A program made the position numbers and the translations under genes. The notes beneath the pieces were generated by a model. The model did no database searches, was not told the DNA's origin, and saw nothing but the letters and a program-made list of their open reading frames with translations. Below are positions 26,852 through 35,510 of a stretch of DNA of 64,000 bases, piece after piece. The stretch is from contig NZ_CP123229.1 in the NCBI RefSeq assembly GCF_029855125.1, forward strand, positions 3,950,501 through 4,014,500, read 5' to 3'. Positions within the stretch are counted from its first letter, which is position 1, and each line of letters opens with the position of its first letter. The DNA comes from Methylocapsa sp. D3K7. GTDB lineage: Bacteria > Pseudomonadota > Alphaproteobacteria > Rhizobiales > Beijerinckiaceae.

Positions 26852-27305
26852 CGTTCCTCTCTTAAATTTATCCGTTGATCTTAATGTAGGTAATGTTTGG
26901 CAGCGGTAAAGGTTGCCACATTCAATTCAAGTTCATGTGTCCAAGGTCAATCCGGGAAAAAATTGCGGTTGCTCGCAGATGCGAGACGAGGCCAACGAAC
27001 TTGCCGGCGTTCCGCCGGGTCAAGGGGTTATTCCTAATGTCTTGTTTTAAAATCAATGAGATATGAACCATGGCAATCCATCACTCCGGTGTTGTAATCT
27101 CAAAATCAGGCTCGCCATTTTCTTGAGGGGCCGCGGGATGAAGTCTTCTTTTCCGGCGATTCTTAAATTTAGTTTAGAATTCTCAAATAGGTGTGACCCG
27201 CGCCTCTTAGCTAACTAAGCAGGCCTGGAGGAAGTTCAACCGGCCCCGGCGAATTTCAACGCGCATCCTGAATAAAAGCTAACTTCCGGGTGAATAGGCA
27301 GCCTT
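26852..27305. other. Divergent intergenic region, KGG gene / eutBC
   Basis: About 450 bases, AT-rich in several segments (26865-26900 and 27150-27200), which fits promoters for both genes. I see no RNA gene, operator or coding sequence that can be supported. No cobalamin-riboswitch box was recognised before eutB. Confidence 0.45.
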
Positions 27306-28691
27306 ATGCCTTATCGAAGCAATGTTGGCGGCACACATTACGTCTTCAGCGATGTGCGCAAGCTCCTGGCCTGCGCCTCGCCGAATCGCGCGGGCGACCG
27401 GCTCGCCGGGCTTGCGGCAGCAAACGGGCAAGAGCGAGTCGCGGCCCGCATGGCGCTGGCGGATCTGCCGCTCGCGCGCTTTCTCAATGAGACTGTGATT
27501 CCTTATGAAGCGGACGATGTCACGCGGCTCATTCTCGATTCGCATGATCCGCTCGCCTTCGCGCCGGCCGCTGCCATGACCACTGGGGAGTTCCGGGATT
27601 TTCTGCTGTCCGACGCGGCAACGGGCGATGTCCTCGCGGGCTTGGCGCCGGGCATCACGCCGGAAATGGCGGCGGGCGTGTCGAAACTCATGCGCAACCA
27701 GGATTTGATCGCCGTCGCAAAAAAAATTTCGGTCGTGACAAGGTTTCGAACCACGATCGGGCTGCCGGGGCGGCTCGCCGTGCGTATCCAGCCCAATCAT
27801 CCGGCCGACGATCTTGCCGGGATCGGCGCCGCCATTCTCGATGGGCTCATGTATGGCTGCGGCGATGCCTGCATTGGGATCAATCCGGCGACAGACAGCG
27901 CCAAGCGGACGCGATTGCTTCTCGAACGGATCGAGGATTTGCGTTTGCGCTTCGAAATCCCGGTGCAATCCTGCGTGCTTGCGCATGTCACGACCCTTTT
28001 GCAGGTCATGGAGAAGGCGGGCCCCGTGGATCTTGTGTTTCAGTCCATCGCCGGATCGGAGGCCGCCAACCAAGCATTCGGGGTGAGCCTCGCGCTGCTC
28101 GACGAAGCACATGCCGGTGTCATATCGCTGGGCCGGGCACCGCCCGGTGCCAATCTGATGTATTTCGAGACAGGGCAGGGCGCGGCGCTGTCGGCGCAGG
28201 CGCATTATGGCGTCGATCAGCAAACCATGGAAGCGCGTGCCTATGCGGTGGCCCGCCGCTACGCGCCCTTGCTCGTCAATACGGTCGTCGGCTTTATCGG
28301 TCCCGAATATCTCTACGATGGCAAGGAGATCATTCGTGCCGGGCTCGAGGATCATTTCTGCGGCAAGCTTCTTGGCCTGCCGATGGGCGTCGATGTTTGC
28401 TACACCAACCACGCTGAGGCCGATCAGGACGACATGGACACTCTCCTGACGCTGCTTTGCGTTGCCGGTTGCAATTATGTCATGGGCGTCCCTGGCGCCG
28501 ACGACATCATGCTCGGCTATCAATCGACCTCCTACCATGATGCACTTTATGTGCGATCCGTACTGGGCTTGCGGCCAGCGCCGGAGTTCGAGGCCTGGCT
28601 TATCGCCTATGGGATCATGGACAGCCAATTCAGGGTGCGCCCGAGTTTTTCGGGCGGCGCGGGACGTTTGCTCGCGGCGGCGCCGCGATGA
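27306..28691 (+). CDS. eutB: Ethanolamine ammonia-lyase, large subunit
   Basis: The catalytic subunit of adenosylcobalamin-dependent ethanolamine ammonia-lyase, which splits ethanolamine into acetaldehyde and ammonia. The protein has 461 residues, the family length, with GDACIGINPATDS, CVLAHVTTLLQVM, FQSIAGSEAANQAFG and ETGQGAALSAQAHYG as characteristic stretches. Its TGA overlaps the ATG of eutC. No other eut gene (reactivating factor EutA, shell proteins, aldehyde dehydrogenase) lies in the window, so this is the short form of the pathway used mainly to gain nitrogen. The start at 27306 follows an AT-rich leader. Confidence 0.95.
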   Translation: MPYRSNVGGTHYVFSDVRKLLACASPNRAGDRLAGLAAANGQERVAARMALADLPLARFLNETVIPYEADDVTRLILDSHDPLAFAPAAAMTTGEFRDFLLSDAATGDVLAGLAPGITPEMAAGVSKLMRNQDLIAVAKKISVVTRFRTTIGLPGRLAVRIQPNHPADDLAGIGAAILDGLMYGCGDACIGINPATDSAKRTRLLLERIEDLRLRFEIPVQSCVLAHVTTLLQVMEKAGPVDLVFQSIAGSEAANQAFGVSLALLDEAHAGVISLGRAPPGANLMYFETGQGAALSAQAHYGVDQQTMEARAYAVARRYAPLLVNTVVGFIGPEYLYDGKEIIRAGLEDHFCGKLLGLPMGVDVCYTNHAEADQDDMDTLLTLLCVAGCNYVMGVPGADDIMLGYQSTSYHDALYVRSVLGLRPAPEFEAWLIAYGIMDSQFRVRPSFSGGAGRLLAAAPR

Positions 28692-29431
28692 CGCAGGCGA
28701 CCGGAGATTTTTGGGATTATCTGCGCCGGGCAACGCCCGCCCGCATCGCGCTCGGGCGTGCCGGTGATGGCCTGCCGACGCGCCGATTGCTCGAGTTCGA
28801 ACTTGCGCAAGCGCGCGCCCGCGACGCGGTGTGGACCGAACTCGATGGTGAAGCGCTCCTCTTGGATCTTACCGCTTGGCACCCGGTGCTTGTGCGAAGC
28901 GCGGCGCCGGACCGGCTAACATTTCTGCAACGGCCCGATCTCGGCCGCCGCCTTGGGCAAACCTCGGAGCAGGCGCTCTCTTGCGGAGATTATGACGCCA
29001 CGATCATCCTCGCGGATGGCCTTTCCGCTGCCGCTCTGCAAGCGCAGGGAACGCGTCTTTGCAAGATGCTGCTCGCCGCCCCCAATGTTCGGTTTGCGCC
29101 CCCCGTCGTTGCACTGCAGGCGCGTGTCGCCTTGGGCGACGAGATTGCAGCGCGGCAAGGCGCGGCGCTGGCCGTTGTTCTCATCGGCGAGCGGCCGGGC
29201 CTTTCCTCCTGCGACAGTGTCGGCGCCTATCTCACCTTTGCTCCACAGCCAGGTGCGACAAAGGATGCCGGACGCAACTGCGTCTCGAATATCCGTGCTG
29301 ACGGACTTTCGTTGGAGGAGGCGAGCCGGCGCATCCTTGCCATCATGGCGCTCGCCCGGATGATCCGGCGCACAGGGACGGCTCTGAAGGAAGACGAGGC
29401 TCTCGAAGTGTTACCGCCGCAGCAGGCTTGA
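28688..29431 (+). CDS. eutC: Ethanolamine ammonia-lyase, small subunit
   Basis: The smaller, cobalamin-contacting subunit of ethanolamine ammonia-lyase. The 247-residue protein has TPARIALGRAG near the start, a conserved central ILADGLSAAALQAQG segment, and the C-terminal VLIGERPGLSSCDSVGAYLTF and NCVSNIRADGLS motifs typical of EutC. It overlaps eutB by the tetranucleotide ATGA, a mark of translational coupling expected for subunits made in equal amounts. It ends four bases before the convergent glycosyltransferase gene. Confidence 0.94.
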   Translation: MTQATGDFWDYLRRATPARIALGRAGDGLPTRRLLEFELAQARARDAVWTELDGEALLLDLTAWHPVLVRSAAPDRLTFLQRPDLGRRLGQTSEQALSCGDYDATIILADGLSAAALQAQGTRLCKMLLAAPNVRFAPPVVALQARVALGDEIAARQGAALAVVLIGERPGLSSCDSVGAYLTFAPQPGATKDAGRNCVSNIRADGLSLEEASRRILAIMALARMIRRTGTALKEDEALEVLPPQQA

Positions 29432-29435
29432 ACTC

Positions 29436-30626
29436 TTAATTCAATGCCGCGCGGCTTATATCGGACGCAAGCAGTTCTCTCGACAATTCCGCTTGCCGCC
29501 GCGCATAGGACCGCGAGTTGAGACCGCCGGCCGTCATGCGGGCCTGCGCGCGCTCGGCCAAGCCCCAGCGCAAGTGATTGTCCCCGGCGAGCGCGGCGAT
29601 CGCTTTCTGAATTGCGGTAGGGTCTCCAAGCGGGATAAAGCAAATTTCGCTCTCTGAAAAATAAGCTCTCAGCCCGCCGGTGTCGGTACATATGACCGGC
29701 AATCCCCGTATCGTCGCCTCCTGCAATACAGTTATGCCAGACGCATGCCGGTTGTCTTTGATCGTCACGACGACAATATCCGCCCAATCATAAGCTTCAA
29801 ACAACGCGCTGTTTGATTCGATGTACAGAAGGTCGATGTTATCGTTGGGGCCTACCAGGCTTTTATCAAAATTCCATGAGGCAATTTTTAAAGCGCAATC
29901 GGGAAGGCCGCGCATGGCGCGAATGAGCACCGGCCAATCGCGGTCTGGATCGTTACCAATGGAAAAGATATGAAGCGGCTGATGCGGCTTTTGTTTTTTC
30001 ACGGGCACAACAGTGTCCGTGCTGATGCCAAAGAGGACCAGTTCGGAACGAACGCATGGGAAAAGGCGGCGCGCGATGGCGAGATTTTCTGGCGATAGCA
30101 CCGTGAGGATGTCGGCTTTCCGGATCAATCGCGACAAAAACCACCGCTTGATCGAACCGAAACTTTCCCAACGGTCAAACAGCCATACGCTTTGCGCGAT
30201 GAGCTTAGGCCGGCGTTTCCAAAATAGAATATGAAACAACAATAAGACGGCGATATATTGCAGTTCGGTATGCGTCCAAACGATATCAGCCTCGCAAATT
30301 CCCTTCCGGTTTCGCCAGGCATGAACGAGATCGGTTCCAGTGAGGAGTTTCACTCCGAGACGGAGTGCCTGCTGCAGCTTATTCTCATCCTTGTCTTCCG
30401 AATAGACGATTCGGCAGCCATCTTCTGCGGCGCGATAATAACCATAGGGCAATGGGTCGTTGATGCCGCCAAGCGTTCCCGCCGCATACCATCTTCGCCA
30501 ATGCGTTGCGCCAAAATCTACGGACAAGTGAACAAAGACACGGATGAGCTTTGGATCGCTATTGGAGGACATCAGGATTTTGTACTCACTTAGCAATTGG
30601 CCTTCAGGAAAATGTTTGTTCTCCAT
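29436..30626 (-). CDS. Glycosyltransferase family 4 (GT-B fold)
   Basis: A 396-residue cytoplasmic GT-B enzyme. The N-terminal domain has FVHLSVDFGATHWRRW; the C-terminal donor domain has LHIFSIGNDPDRDW, an acidic segment in the position of the GT4 E-x7-E motif (SGITVLQEATIRGLPVI) and a TDTGGLR nucleotide-binding loop. The donor and acceptor are unknown. The first 20 residues have no clear support, and an internal ATG (MSSNSDPKLIRVF) is a plausible alternative start. It is convergent with eutC. Its nearest upstream neighbour is an aldo/keto reductase; a link between the two is not evident. Confidence 0.8.
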   Translation of the reverse strand: MENKHFPEGQLLSEYKILMSSNSDPKLIRVFVHLSVDFGATHWRRWYAAGTLGGINDPLPYGYYRAAEDGCRIVYSEDKDENKLQQALRLGVKLLTGTDLVHAWRNRKGICEADIVWTHTELQYIAVLLLFHILFWKRRPKLIAQSVWLFDRWESFGSIKRWFLSRLIRKADILTVLSPENLAIARRLFPCVRSELVLFGISTDTVVPVKKQKPHQPLHIFSIGNDPDRDWPVLIRAMRGLPDCALKIASWNFDKSLVGPNDNIDLLYIESNSALFEAYDWADIVVVTIKDNRHASGITVLQEATIRGLPVICTDTGGLRAYFSESEICFIPLGDPTAIQKAIAALAGDNHLRWGLAERAQARMTAGGLNSRSYARRQAELSRELLASDISRAALN

Positions 30627-30702
30627 GGTGGCCCGAGGCTCGTCACAGTTGTTGAGGATGGATTACGCGCTGCCAAGAAGTGCCGGGCAACGAACAGCCC
30701 AA

Positions 30703-31650
30703 TCAGTGGAAAGGCGCCAAAATCTCTTCCGCCTTCGCGAACAGCTCCGGCGCGATCTCGCGCTGCGCGGCGGCAGCGTTCTCCGCGATTTGTGCGGGAC
30801 GGCTCGCTCCAACGATGGCGGAGGACACTTCTTGTTTGCGCAAAATCCAGGCAAGTGCAAATTGTGCCAAACCCACACCCGCGTCCCGCTCCGCCAATTG
30901 CTTCACTTGGCCTATGGCTGTCAGCAAGGGGGCTTGCAGCCATCGTTTCGGCAGCATGGTGCCCATCGACGCATGCGCGGCCCGCGACTCCGCCGGGGGT
31001 GGCGCGTCCGGCGTGTATTTGCCCGTGAGCACGCCCTGGGCGAGCGGTGACCACACGATTTGCCCAATTCCAAGTTCGGCGCAGCGTGGAAAAATCTCAT
31101 CTTGGGGTGCTGACCAGAGCATCGAATATTGCGGCTGACTTGATACGAAACGAACAACATCAGACATTTTTGCCGCCGCCTCAATCTTATCGAGCGGCCA
31201 TTCGCTGAAGCCCACATAACGCGTCTTGCCTTGCTTGACTGCCAGGGTCAGGGCTTCCATCGTTTCCGCGAGCGGTGTTTCCTCGTCGTAGCGGTGACAT
31301 TGATAGAGATCGATAAAGTCGGTGCCGAGCCGTTTCAGCGAAGCGTCGAGCTGCTTGGTAATCTGGGCGCGCGACAACCCCTTGTCCGTATCGCTCATGA
31401 GGCCATAAACCTTGGTCGCCAGGCTATAGGAATGGCGCGGGATTCCAGCGAGCGCTTCACCAAGCACCGTCTCGGCGGCACCGCGGCCATAGACATTCGC
31501 CGTGTCGAAAAAATTAATCCCGAGATCGAGCGCCTTGTGGACACAGGCGATTGCCTGGCGTTTCTCGACGCCGCCAGAATAGGTCAGCCAGGAGCCGAGC
31601 GAGATGACCGGGACTTGTAATTGGCTGCTGCCAAGCGGGCGGTATTTCAA
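30703..31650 (-). CDS. Aldo/keto reductase
   Basis: NADPH-dependent (beta/alpha)8 oxidoreductase of the Kv-beta/YghZ-like group, 315 residues. Catalytic Asp and Tyr are in FFDTANVYGRGAAE, the Lys in LATKVYG, and the substrate-side His in LYQCHRYDEETP. The cofactor segments (YVGFSEW, IVWSPLAQGVLTGKY and IVGASRPAQI) are typical. The substrate is unknown; detoxification of aldehydes is a frequent role and would fit the acetaldehyde made by the ethanolamine lyase nearby, but that link is speculation. It is divergent from the adaptor-fusion gene. Confidence 0.88.
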   Translation of the reverse strand: MKYRPLGSSQLQVPVISLGSWLTYSGGVEKRQAIACVHKALDLGINFFDTANVYGRGAAETVLGEALAGIPRHSYSLATKVYGLMSDTDKGLSRAQITKQLDASLKRLGTDFIDLYQCHRYDEETPLAETMEALTLAVKQGKTRYVGFSEWPLDKIEAAAKMSDVVRFVSSQPQYSMLWSAPQDEIFPRCAELGIGQIVWSPLAQGVLTGKYTPDAPPPAESRAAHASMGTMLPKRWLQAPLLTAIGQVKQLAERDAGVGLAQFALAWILRKQEVSSAIVGASRPAQIAENAAAAQREIAPELFAKAEEILAPFH

Positions 31651-31983
31651 GATCAGAATCCCCCATAATGCTCAAATAGGAAAGCTGTAGCCGGCGTGAA
31701 CCGAAGGCAGTCTCACAAAATCGGATTGCCCTTAATCTATCCGGCAAAGGAATCGTCGACGCCATGATAGTTACTAAGACGGAAAGGACATATGACAACC
31801 ATTGATTTGCCGGTTAGGCCAATGGCCCGCCTTGCAGGAACTCTGCATGCTCCGTAAGCTATTCGCAACGAAGCAGATTGGATGCAAAGATCAATCAAAT
31901 TGGCCTGTCGCGAACTTTATTGGCGAACCGATTCCCAGACCGGATGGGCTTTGAGTGGGATACCGGCGCGTGGAGCTCAGAAC
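31651..31983. other. Divergent intergenic region, aldo/keto reductase / adaptor fusion
   Basis: About 330 bases between the reductase start and the chosen start of the membrane-adaptor gene. A frame in phase with the adaptor runs back to 31882, but it lacks a ribosome-binding site. The sequence GGAG at 31971-31974 upstream of the ATG 31984 supports the later start. Nothing else is seen. Confidence 0.4.
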
Positions 31984-33432
31984 ATGATGAATGAAAGACT
32001 CCGTCGTCTGAAAACTGGAGCCATTGACGAAACAAGAAAGCTATTTTGGATATTTCTTTATCTTTTTGTTCTGCTGAGTTTGTTTGCTTTTTATAAAGCG
32101 CTGATTTTGAATGAACAAAGCCTTATTTATCATCAGGGATTTGCTCTTATCAATGCCTTGGCCTTAGCCAAGGTCATCCTGATCGGAGAATATTTTCATG
32201 CCGGGGACAATTTAAAGAATAGGCCGCTCATTTTTCCGATCCTGTTCAAGTCTGCTGTTTTTGCCGTGCTCCTGGTTTGCTTCCATATCTTCGAAGAAGC
32301 ATTGATCGGAGTATTGCATGGCAAGACACTTTCTCAAAGCGTCTCCAACATCGGCGGCGGAAGACTGGAGGGAATAGCCGGGATCGGCCTCATCATGTTC
32401 GTCGTGCTGATGCCGTTCTTTGCTTTCAGAGAACTCGACCGGGTTATAGGAACGCAAGAATTACATTCTTTATTATTCGGAGACGAAGCCAAGGGCGGCG
32501 CAGCGTTGCCTATTCTGCCGAGGCGCTGGCGAATGGCGGCCGCCGCGCTCACCCTTCTCGTTCTCGGGGGCGGTTGGCTCACCTGGTCCCTGCACCGGGG
32601 CACAACGGCGCATTACGTCACGCAAGAGGTTGAACCTGGTTCGGTGGTCCGCACCATGACTGCCAGCGGTATCGTCACTCCCGCGGCGACCGTGCCGGTC
32701 GTTGCTCGCGTGTCCGGCGTGATCCAGGCGCTCGGATGCGACGTCAAGATGAAAGTGAAAGCGGGCCAAGTCTGCGCGAAAATCGATCCCCGCCCGTATC
32801 AAATCATGGTCGATCAGAACAAATCAGATCTGGCGGAAGCCGTGGCTCGGTTCGAAAAGGACAAAGCGGCTCTCGCACACGCCAAAGCGGCCCTCGAGCA
32901 TCAGGAGGCGCTGCCGACGCGCCAGGCCATTTCCCGCAAAGCGACCGAAAATTTGCGCAAGACCTATGAGCAGGCGCAGGCGCGGGAGAAACTCGAAGAG
33001 GCGACGGTCGCTCAGCTCCAAGCGGCGCTCCATGCGGCCGAGACCAACCTTTCCTCGACCGATGTCGTTTCGCCTGTTGACGGGGTCATTCTTTCACGCA
33101 CCGTCGAAATGGACCATACCGCCCTGGGGGGACCGGAGACGTCGCCGCTCTTCATCATCGCTTCGGATCCGGCCGTTGTTCAAGTCGAAGCCAAAGTTAG
33201 CAGGACGGACATCGGCGAGGTCGCATACGGAGACAACGCGACGTTCACGATCGAGTCCCTGCCGAACCATCCTTTCGCCGGAAAGGTGACACAAATCGGG
33301 CAATCGCGACCGGTTGACGAGCAGGCAACACCCTATGTTGTTGTCATCCGTGCATCCAACCCCGATCTGCTGATCGAGCCAGGCATGAGGGCGGCGATAA
33401 GGATACAATCGCGGCCTCGTGATAAGGGTTGA
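31984..33432 (+). CDS. Fusion of a four-helix membrane domain with a MacA/HlyD-type adaptor
   Basis: A 482-residue protein in two parts. Residues 1-165 hold about four hydrophobic helices (FWIFLYLFVLLSLFAFY, FALINALALAKVILI, SAVFAVLLVCFHIF and GLIMFVVLMPFFAF) with charged loops. A fifth helix (MAAAALTLLVLGGGWLTW) near 185-205 then leads to a periplasmic adaptor: a barrel-sandwich/lipoyl half (IVTPAATVPVVARVSGVIQ, KAGQVCAKIDPRPYQ), an alpha-hairpin rich in Ala/Glu/Lys, the second lipoyl half (DVVSPVDGVILSR) and a beta-barrel. Adaptors of this kind connect MacB-like ABC or RND pumps to outer-membrane channels, but no pump is adjacent. Adaptors normally have one anchor helix, so the extra domain is unusual. 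Confidence 0.85.
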   Translation: MMNERLRRLKTGAIDETRKLFWIFLYLFVLLSLFAFYKALILNEQSLIYHQGFALINALALAKVILIGEYFHAGDNLKNRPLIFPILFKSAVFAVLLVCFHIFEEALIGVLHGKTLSQSVSNIGGGRLEGIAGIGLIMFVVLMPFFAFRELDRVIGTQELHSLLFGDEAKGGAALPILPRRWRMAAAALTLLVLGGGWLTWSLHRGTTAHYVTQEVEPGSVVRTMTASGIVTPAATVPVVARVSGVIQALGCDVKMKVKAGQVCAKIDPRPYQIMVDQNKSDLAEAVARFEKDKAALAHAKAALEHQEALPTRQAISRKATENLRKTYEQAQAREKLEEATVAQLQAALHAAETNLSSTDVVSPVDGVILSRTVEMDHTALGGPETSPLFIIASDPAVVQVEAKVSRTDIGEVAYGDNATFTIESLPNHPFAGKVTQIGQSRPVDEQATPYVVVIRASNPDLLIEPGMRAAIRIQSRPRDKG

Positions 33433-33617
33433 CGCTTAGGTCTCAAGGCCGCTGCCAGTCATCGCAGCCACCACATCTAACGATGAGGCGCTGCAATCCA
33501 GGACACATTCCGGCGCCTGCCAATCGTATCTCACTGGCGCCCGAGCTACCGGTGACCCAACACAACACCGGAACTCGCCTCGCGCCTTTGCTGACTCCTC
33601 AAATCCTCTTGGCGCCA

Positions 33618-33959
33618 TCACTTCAGGTGCTGAGCGAGAAACTTATTCATCTCGAACATCGTCACTTTGCTCTTGCCAAACACGGCCGCCAACTTGTCGT
33701 CGGCAAGGATTTCCCGCTTGTTGGCTTCGTTTTGAAGCTTGTGCTTCTTGATGTAGTGCCAAACCTTGCTCACCACTTCGGTGCGCGGCAATGGTTCGGA
33801 TCCGACGACGGCCGCGAGTTCCTTCGAGGGCTGCAATGGCTTGGCGAAGGCGCTCCCCGCCGGCTTAGCCTTTTTAGCCTCGGGCGCCTTTGTGGCCTTG
33901 CCTGCCGCTGGCGCGCTCTTGGCGGGTGCGGCCTGCGTCTTTTTACCTGTCGTTGTCAT
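33618..33959 (-). CDS. SWIB/MDM2-domain protein
   Basis: A 113-residue protein. An Ala/Lys/Pro-rich N-terminal tail of about 35 residues, reminiscent of histone-H1-like tails, leads to a SWIB domain with SKELAAVVGSEPLPRTEVVSKVW, YIKKHKLQ and REILADDKLAAVFGK, ending in FEMNKFLAQHLK (longer stretches abbreviated). SWIB domains are best known from eukaryotic chromatin remodellers and chlamydial topoisomerase. Many alphaproteobacteria carry such a stand-alone copy and its role is undefined; DNA binding through the basic tail is likely. The ATG at 33959 is chosen because the frame upstream reads through noncoding DNA. Confidence 0.88.
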   Translation of the reverse strand: MTTTGKKTQAAPAKSAPAAGKATKAPEAKKAKPAGSAFAKPLQPSKELAAVVGSEPLPRTEVVSKVWHYIKKHKLQNEANKREILADDKLAAVFGKSKVTMFEMNKFLAQHLK

Positions 33960-34302
33960 CCAATTTCTCCATAAGACTTTTGGCGCGAACCCCAGCCGGC
34001 GCAGACTGCCCCCGGCTCGCACGATGGAACGAGCTTGGTATTACGGAACCCCAACCATGGCTCCCCGTCAAGCGATTCGCCGAGGTCTTGAAGCCTGCAA
34101 CACCCCAAATGCCCCGCCTTCGGCACCAAGCTGGAACCCGGGCTTCTTTATTCCCCGATTCGTTGGGTTAACTTAAGCCCCTTTTTTGCTGTTTGGCCTA
34201 TTCTCTGGCGATATGCCCAGACAGCAAGCGAAAGTCCTGGGGAAAACTGGCCGCCGCAGCTTATTTAAAGCGGAAAACACCCGGCCTGGAGGGGCCTGCG
34301 CC
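33960..34302. other. Intergenic region, SWIB gene / rpoH
   Basis: About 340 bases. It must hold the promoter of the SWIB gene (both neighbours are on the minus strand) and the rpoH terminator. No supported coding sequence or hairpin with a T-run was identified. Confidence 0.4.
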
Positions 34303-35175
34303 TCAAGTCATGACTTCCGCGGCGTTTTCGACGTGGCGTTTGGTGAGCGACGCCCGAAGTTTTTCAATAGCCCGGCTCTCGATCTGACGGACGCGTTCCT
34401 TGGAGATGCCGAGACGGTTGCCGAGGGCCTCGAGCGTCGCCGCGTCCTCGGCAAGCCGGCGCTCCCGGACAATCCGGCGCTCCCGTTCCGAGAGTTCGGT
34501 CAAGGCCTCATTCAGCCATGCGGTCCGCCGGTCGGTGTCGAGAGCAAGACCGGCGGCTTCGTCGGGACGCGGCTTGTCATCGACAAGCATTTCCACTCGG
34601 TCGGCGCCGTAGGAATCGCTTCCCCCCAGCGGGGCATTCAAGGACAAATCCGGTGCGGACAGGCGCGCATCCATCGATTCGACATCCGCGCGGGATACGC
34701 CGAGCGTCAGCGCGATGGAATTGACAACTTCCGACGCCGTCAGGGCACCGCGCCCTTGCGCCAATTTCGCCCGCAGTCTCCGGAGATTGAAAAACAGTGA
34801 TTTCTGCGACGAACTCGTGCCGCCCCGCACAATCGACCAATTGTGCAGAACATAATTCTGCATGGAGGCGCGTATCCACCAAGTCGCATAGGTCGAAAAG
34901 CGGACCTCCCGTTCCGGCTCGAACCGCGCGGCGGCCTCCAAAAGCCCGATATGACCCTCCTGGATCAAGTCGGCGACCGGCAAACCATAGTGGCGAAACC
35001 GCAACGCAAGCGCGATCACCAGCCGCATATGAGCCCGCGTAAGGGCGTGCAACGCCTCTTCATCCTCGTTGTTTTTCCAGCGGAACGCGAGGCTCCGCTC
35101 CTCCTCCCGGCCAAGATAGGGAGCGGACATCGCCGCATTGAGAAATTGTCTCCCGACATCCGCCAACTGCGCCAT
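34303..35175 (-). CDS. rpoH: RNA polymerase sigma-32-type factor (RpoH family)
   Basis: A 290-residue sigma-70-family factor of the heat-shock branch. Region 2 has the core-binding and -10 recognition segment LIQEGHIGLLEAAARFEP followed by FSTYATWWIRASMQNY. The RpoH box, SQKSLFFNLRRLR, is diagnostic. Region 4 has LGISKERVRQIESRAIEKLR as the -35 helix-turn-helix. Alphaproteobacteria often have two RpoH; the sequence, with the SMDARLSAPDLSLNAPLG segment, resembles the second type (RpoH2), linked to oxidative and photo-oxidative stress. The isoprenoid, glutathione and thiol genes in this window are typical of such regulons, but their control is not shown by the sequence. Confidence 0.9.
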   Translation of the reverse strand: MAQLADVGRQFLNAAMSAPYLGREEERSLAFRWKNNEDEEALHALTRAHMRLVIALALRFRHYGLPVADLIQEGHIGLLEAAARFEPEREVRFSTYATWWIRASMQNYVLHNWSIVRGGTSSSQKSLFFNLRRLRAKLAQGRGALTASEVVNSIALTLGVSRADVESMDARLSAPDLSLNAPLGGSDSYGADRVEMLVDDKPRPDEAAGLALDTDRRTAWLNEALTELSERERRIVRERRLAEDAATLEALGNRLGISKERVRQIESRAIEKLRASLTKRHVENAAEVMT

Positions 35176-35510
35176 TTTCGGCTCGCTAACTTTGTGTTAC
35201 GCCGCCGGACTGGCGGCATAGGAAGTCGAGGCCATCCCCAAACGTATCCCTCGTCTATAAACACTCGCCCGGCATGGCTGGTTCCCTCCTTTTGCCTGAT
35301 CGGCAAGTTTCCTCCAGTGACGCTCAAGCATAGGTTCATCGTTGAATGGGCCGTGAAACCGCCGCCGTGCCGCAAACAGTGGAAAGGGGAGCCGCTAGTG
35401 TGAAATGCGTGCTTGGTGCTTGCCCCTGGCCTGTATCTCCATCATATTTGGAATGAATTTTGTTCCTTAAATCCAACTCCGGCCTTGAACCGGACGTTTG
35501 GGAGATATTC
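35176..35510. other. Divergent intergenic region, rpoH / nfuA
   Basis: About 335 bases with promoters for both genes presumably within it. The ribosome-binding GGGAGAT before the ATG at 35511 is visible. Other in-frame codons upstream of 35511 extend the frame to 35460 without a Shine-Dalgarno sequence. Confidence 0.4.

Noticed and set aside
26852..27305. Cobalamin riboswitch before eutBC
   Set aside because: No B12-box-like conserved segment was found in the leader.
27279..28733. 484-codon frame on the minus strand
   Set aside because: Antisense of eutB; no domain.
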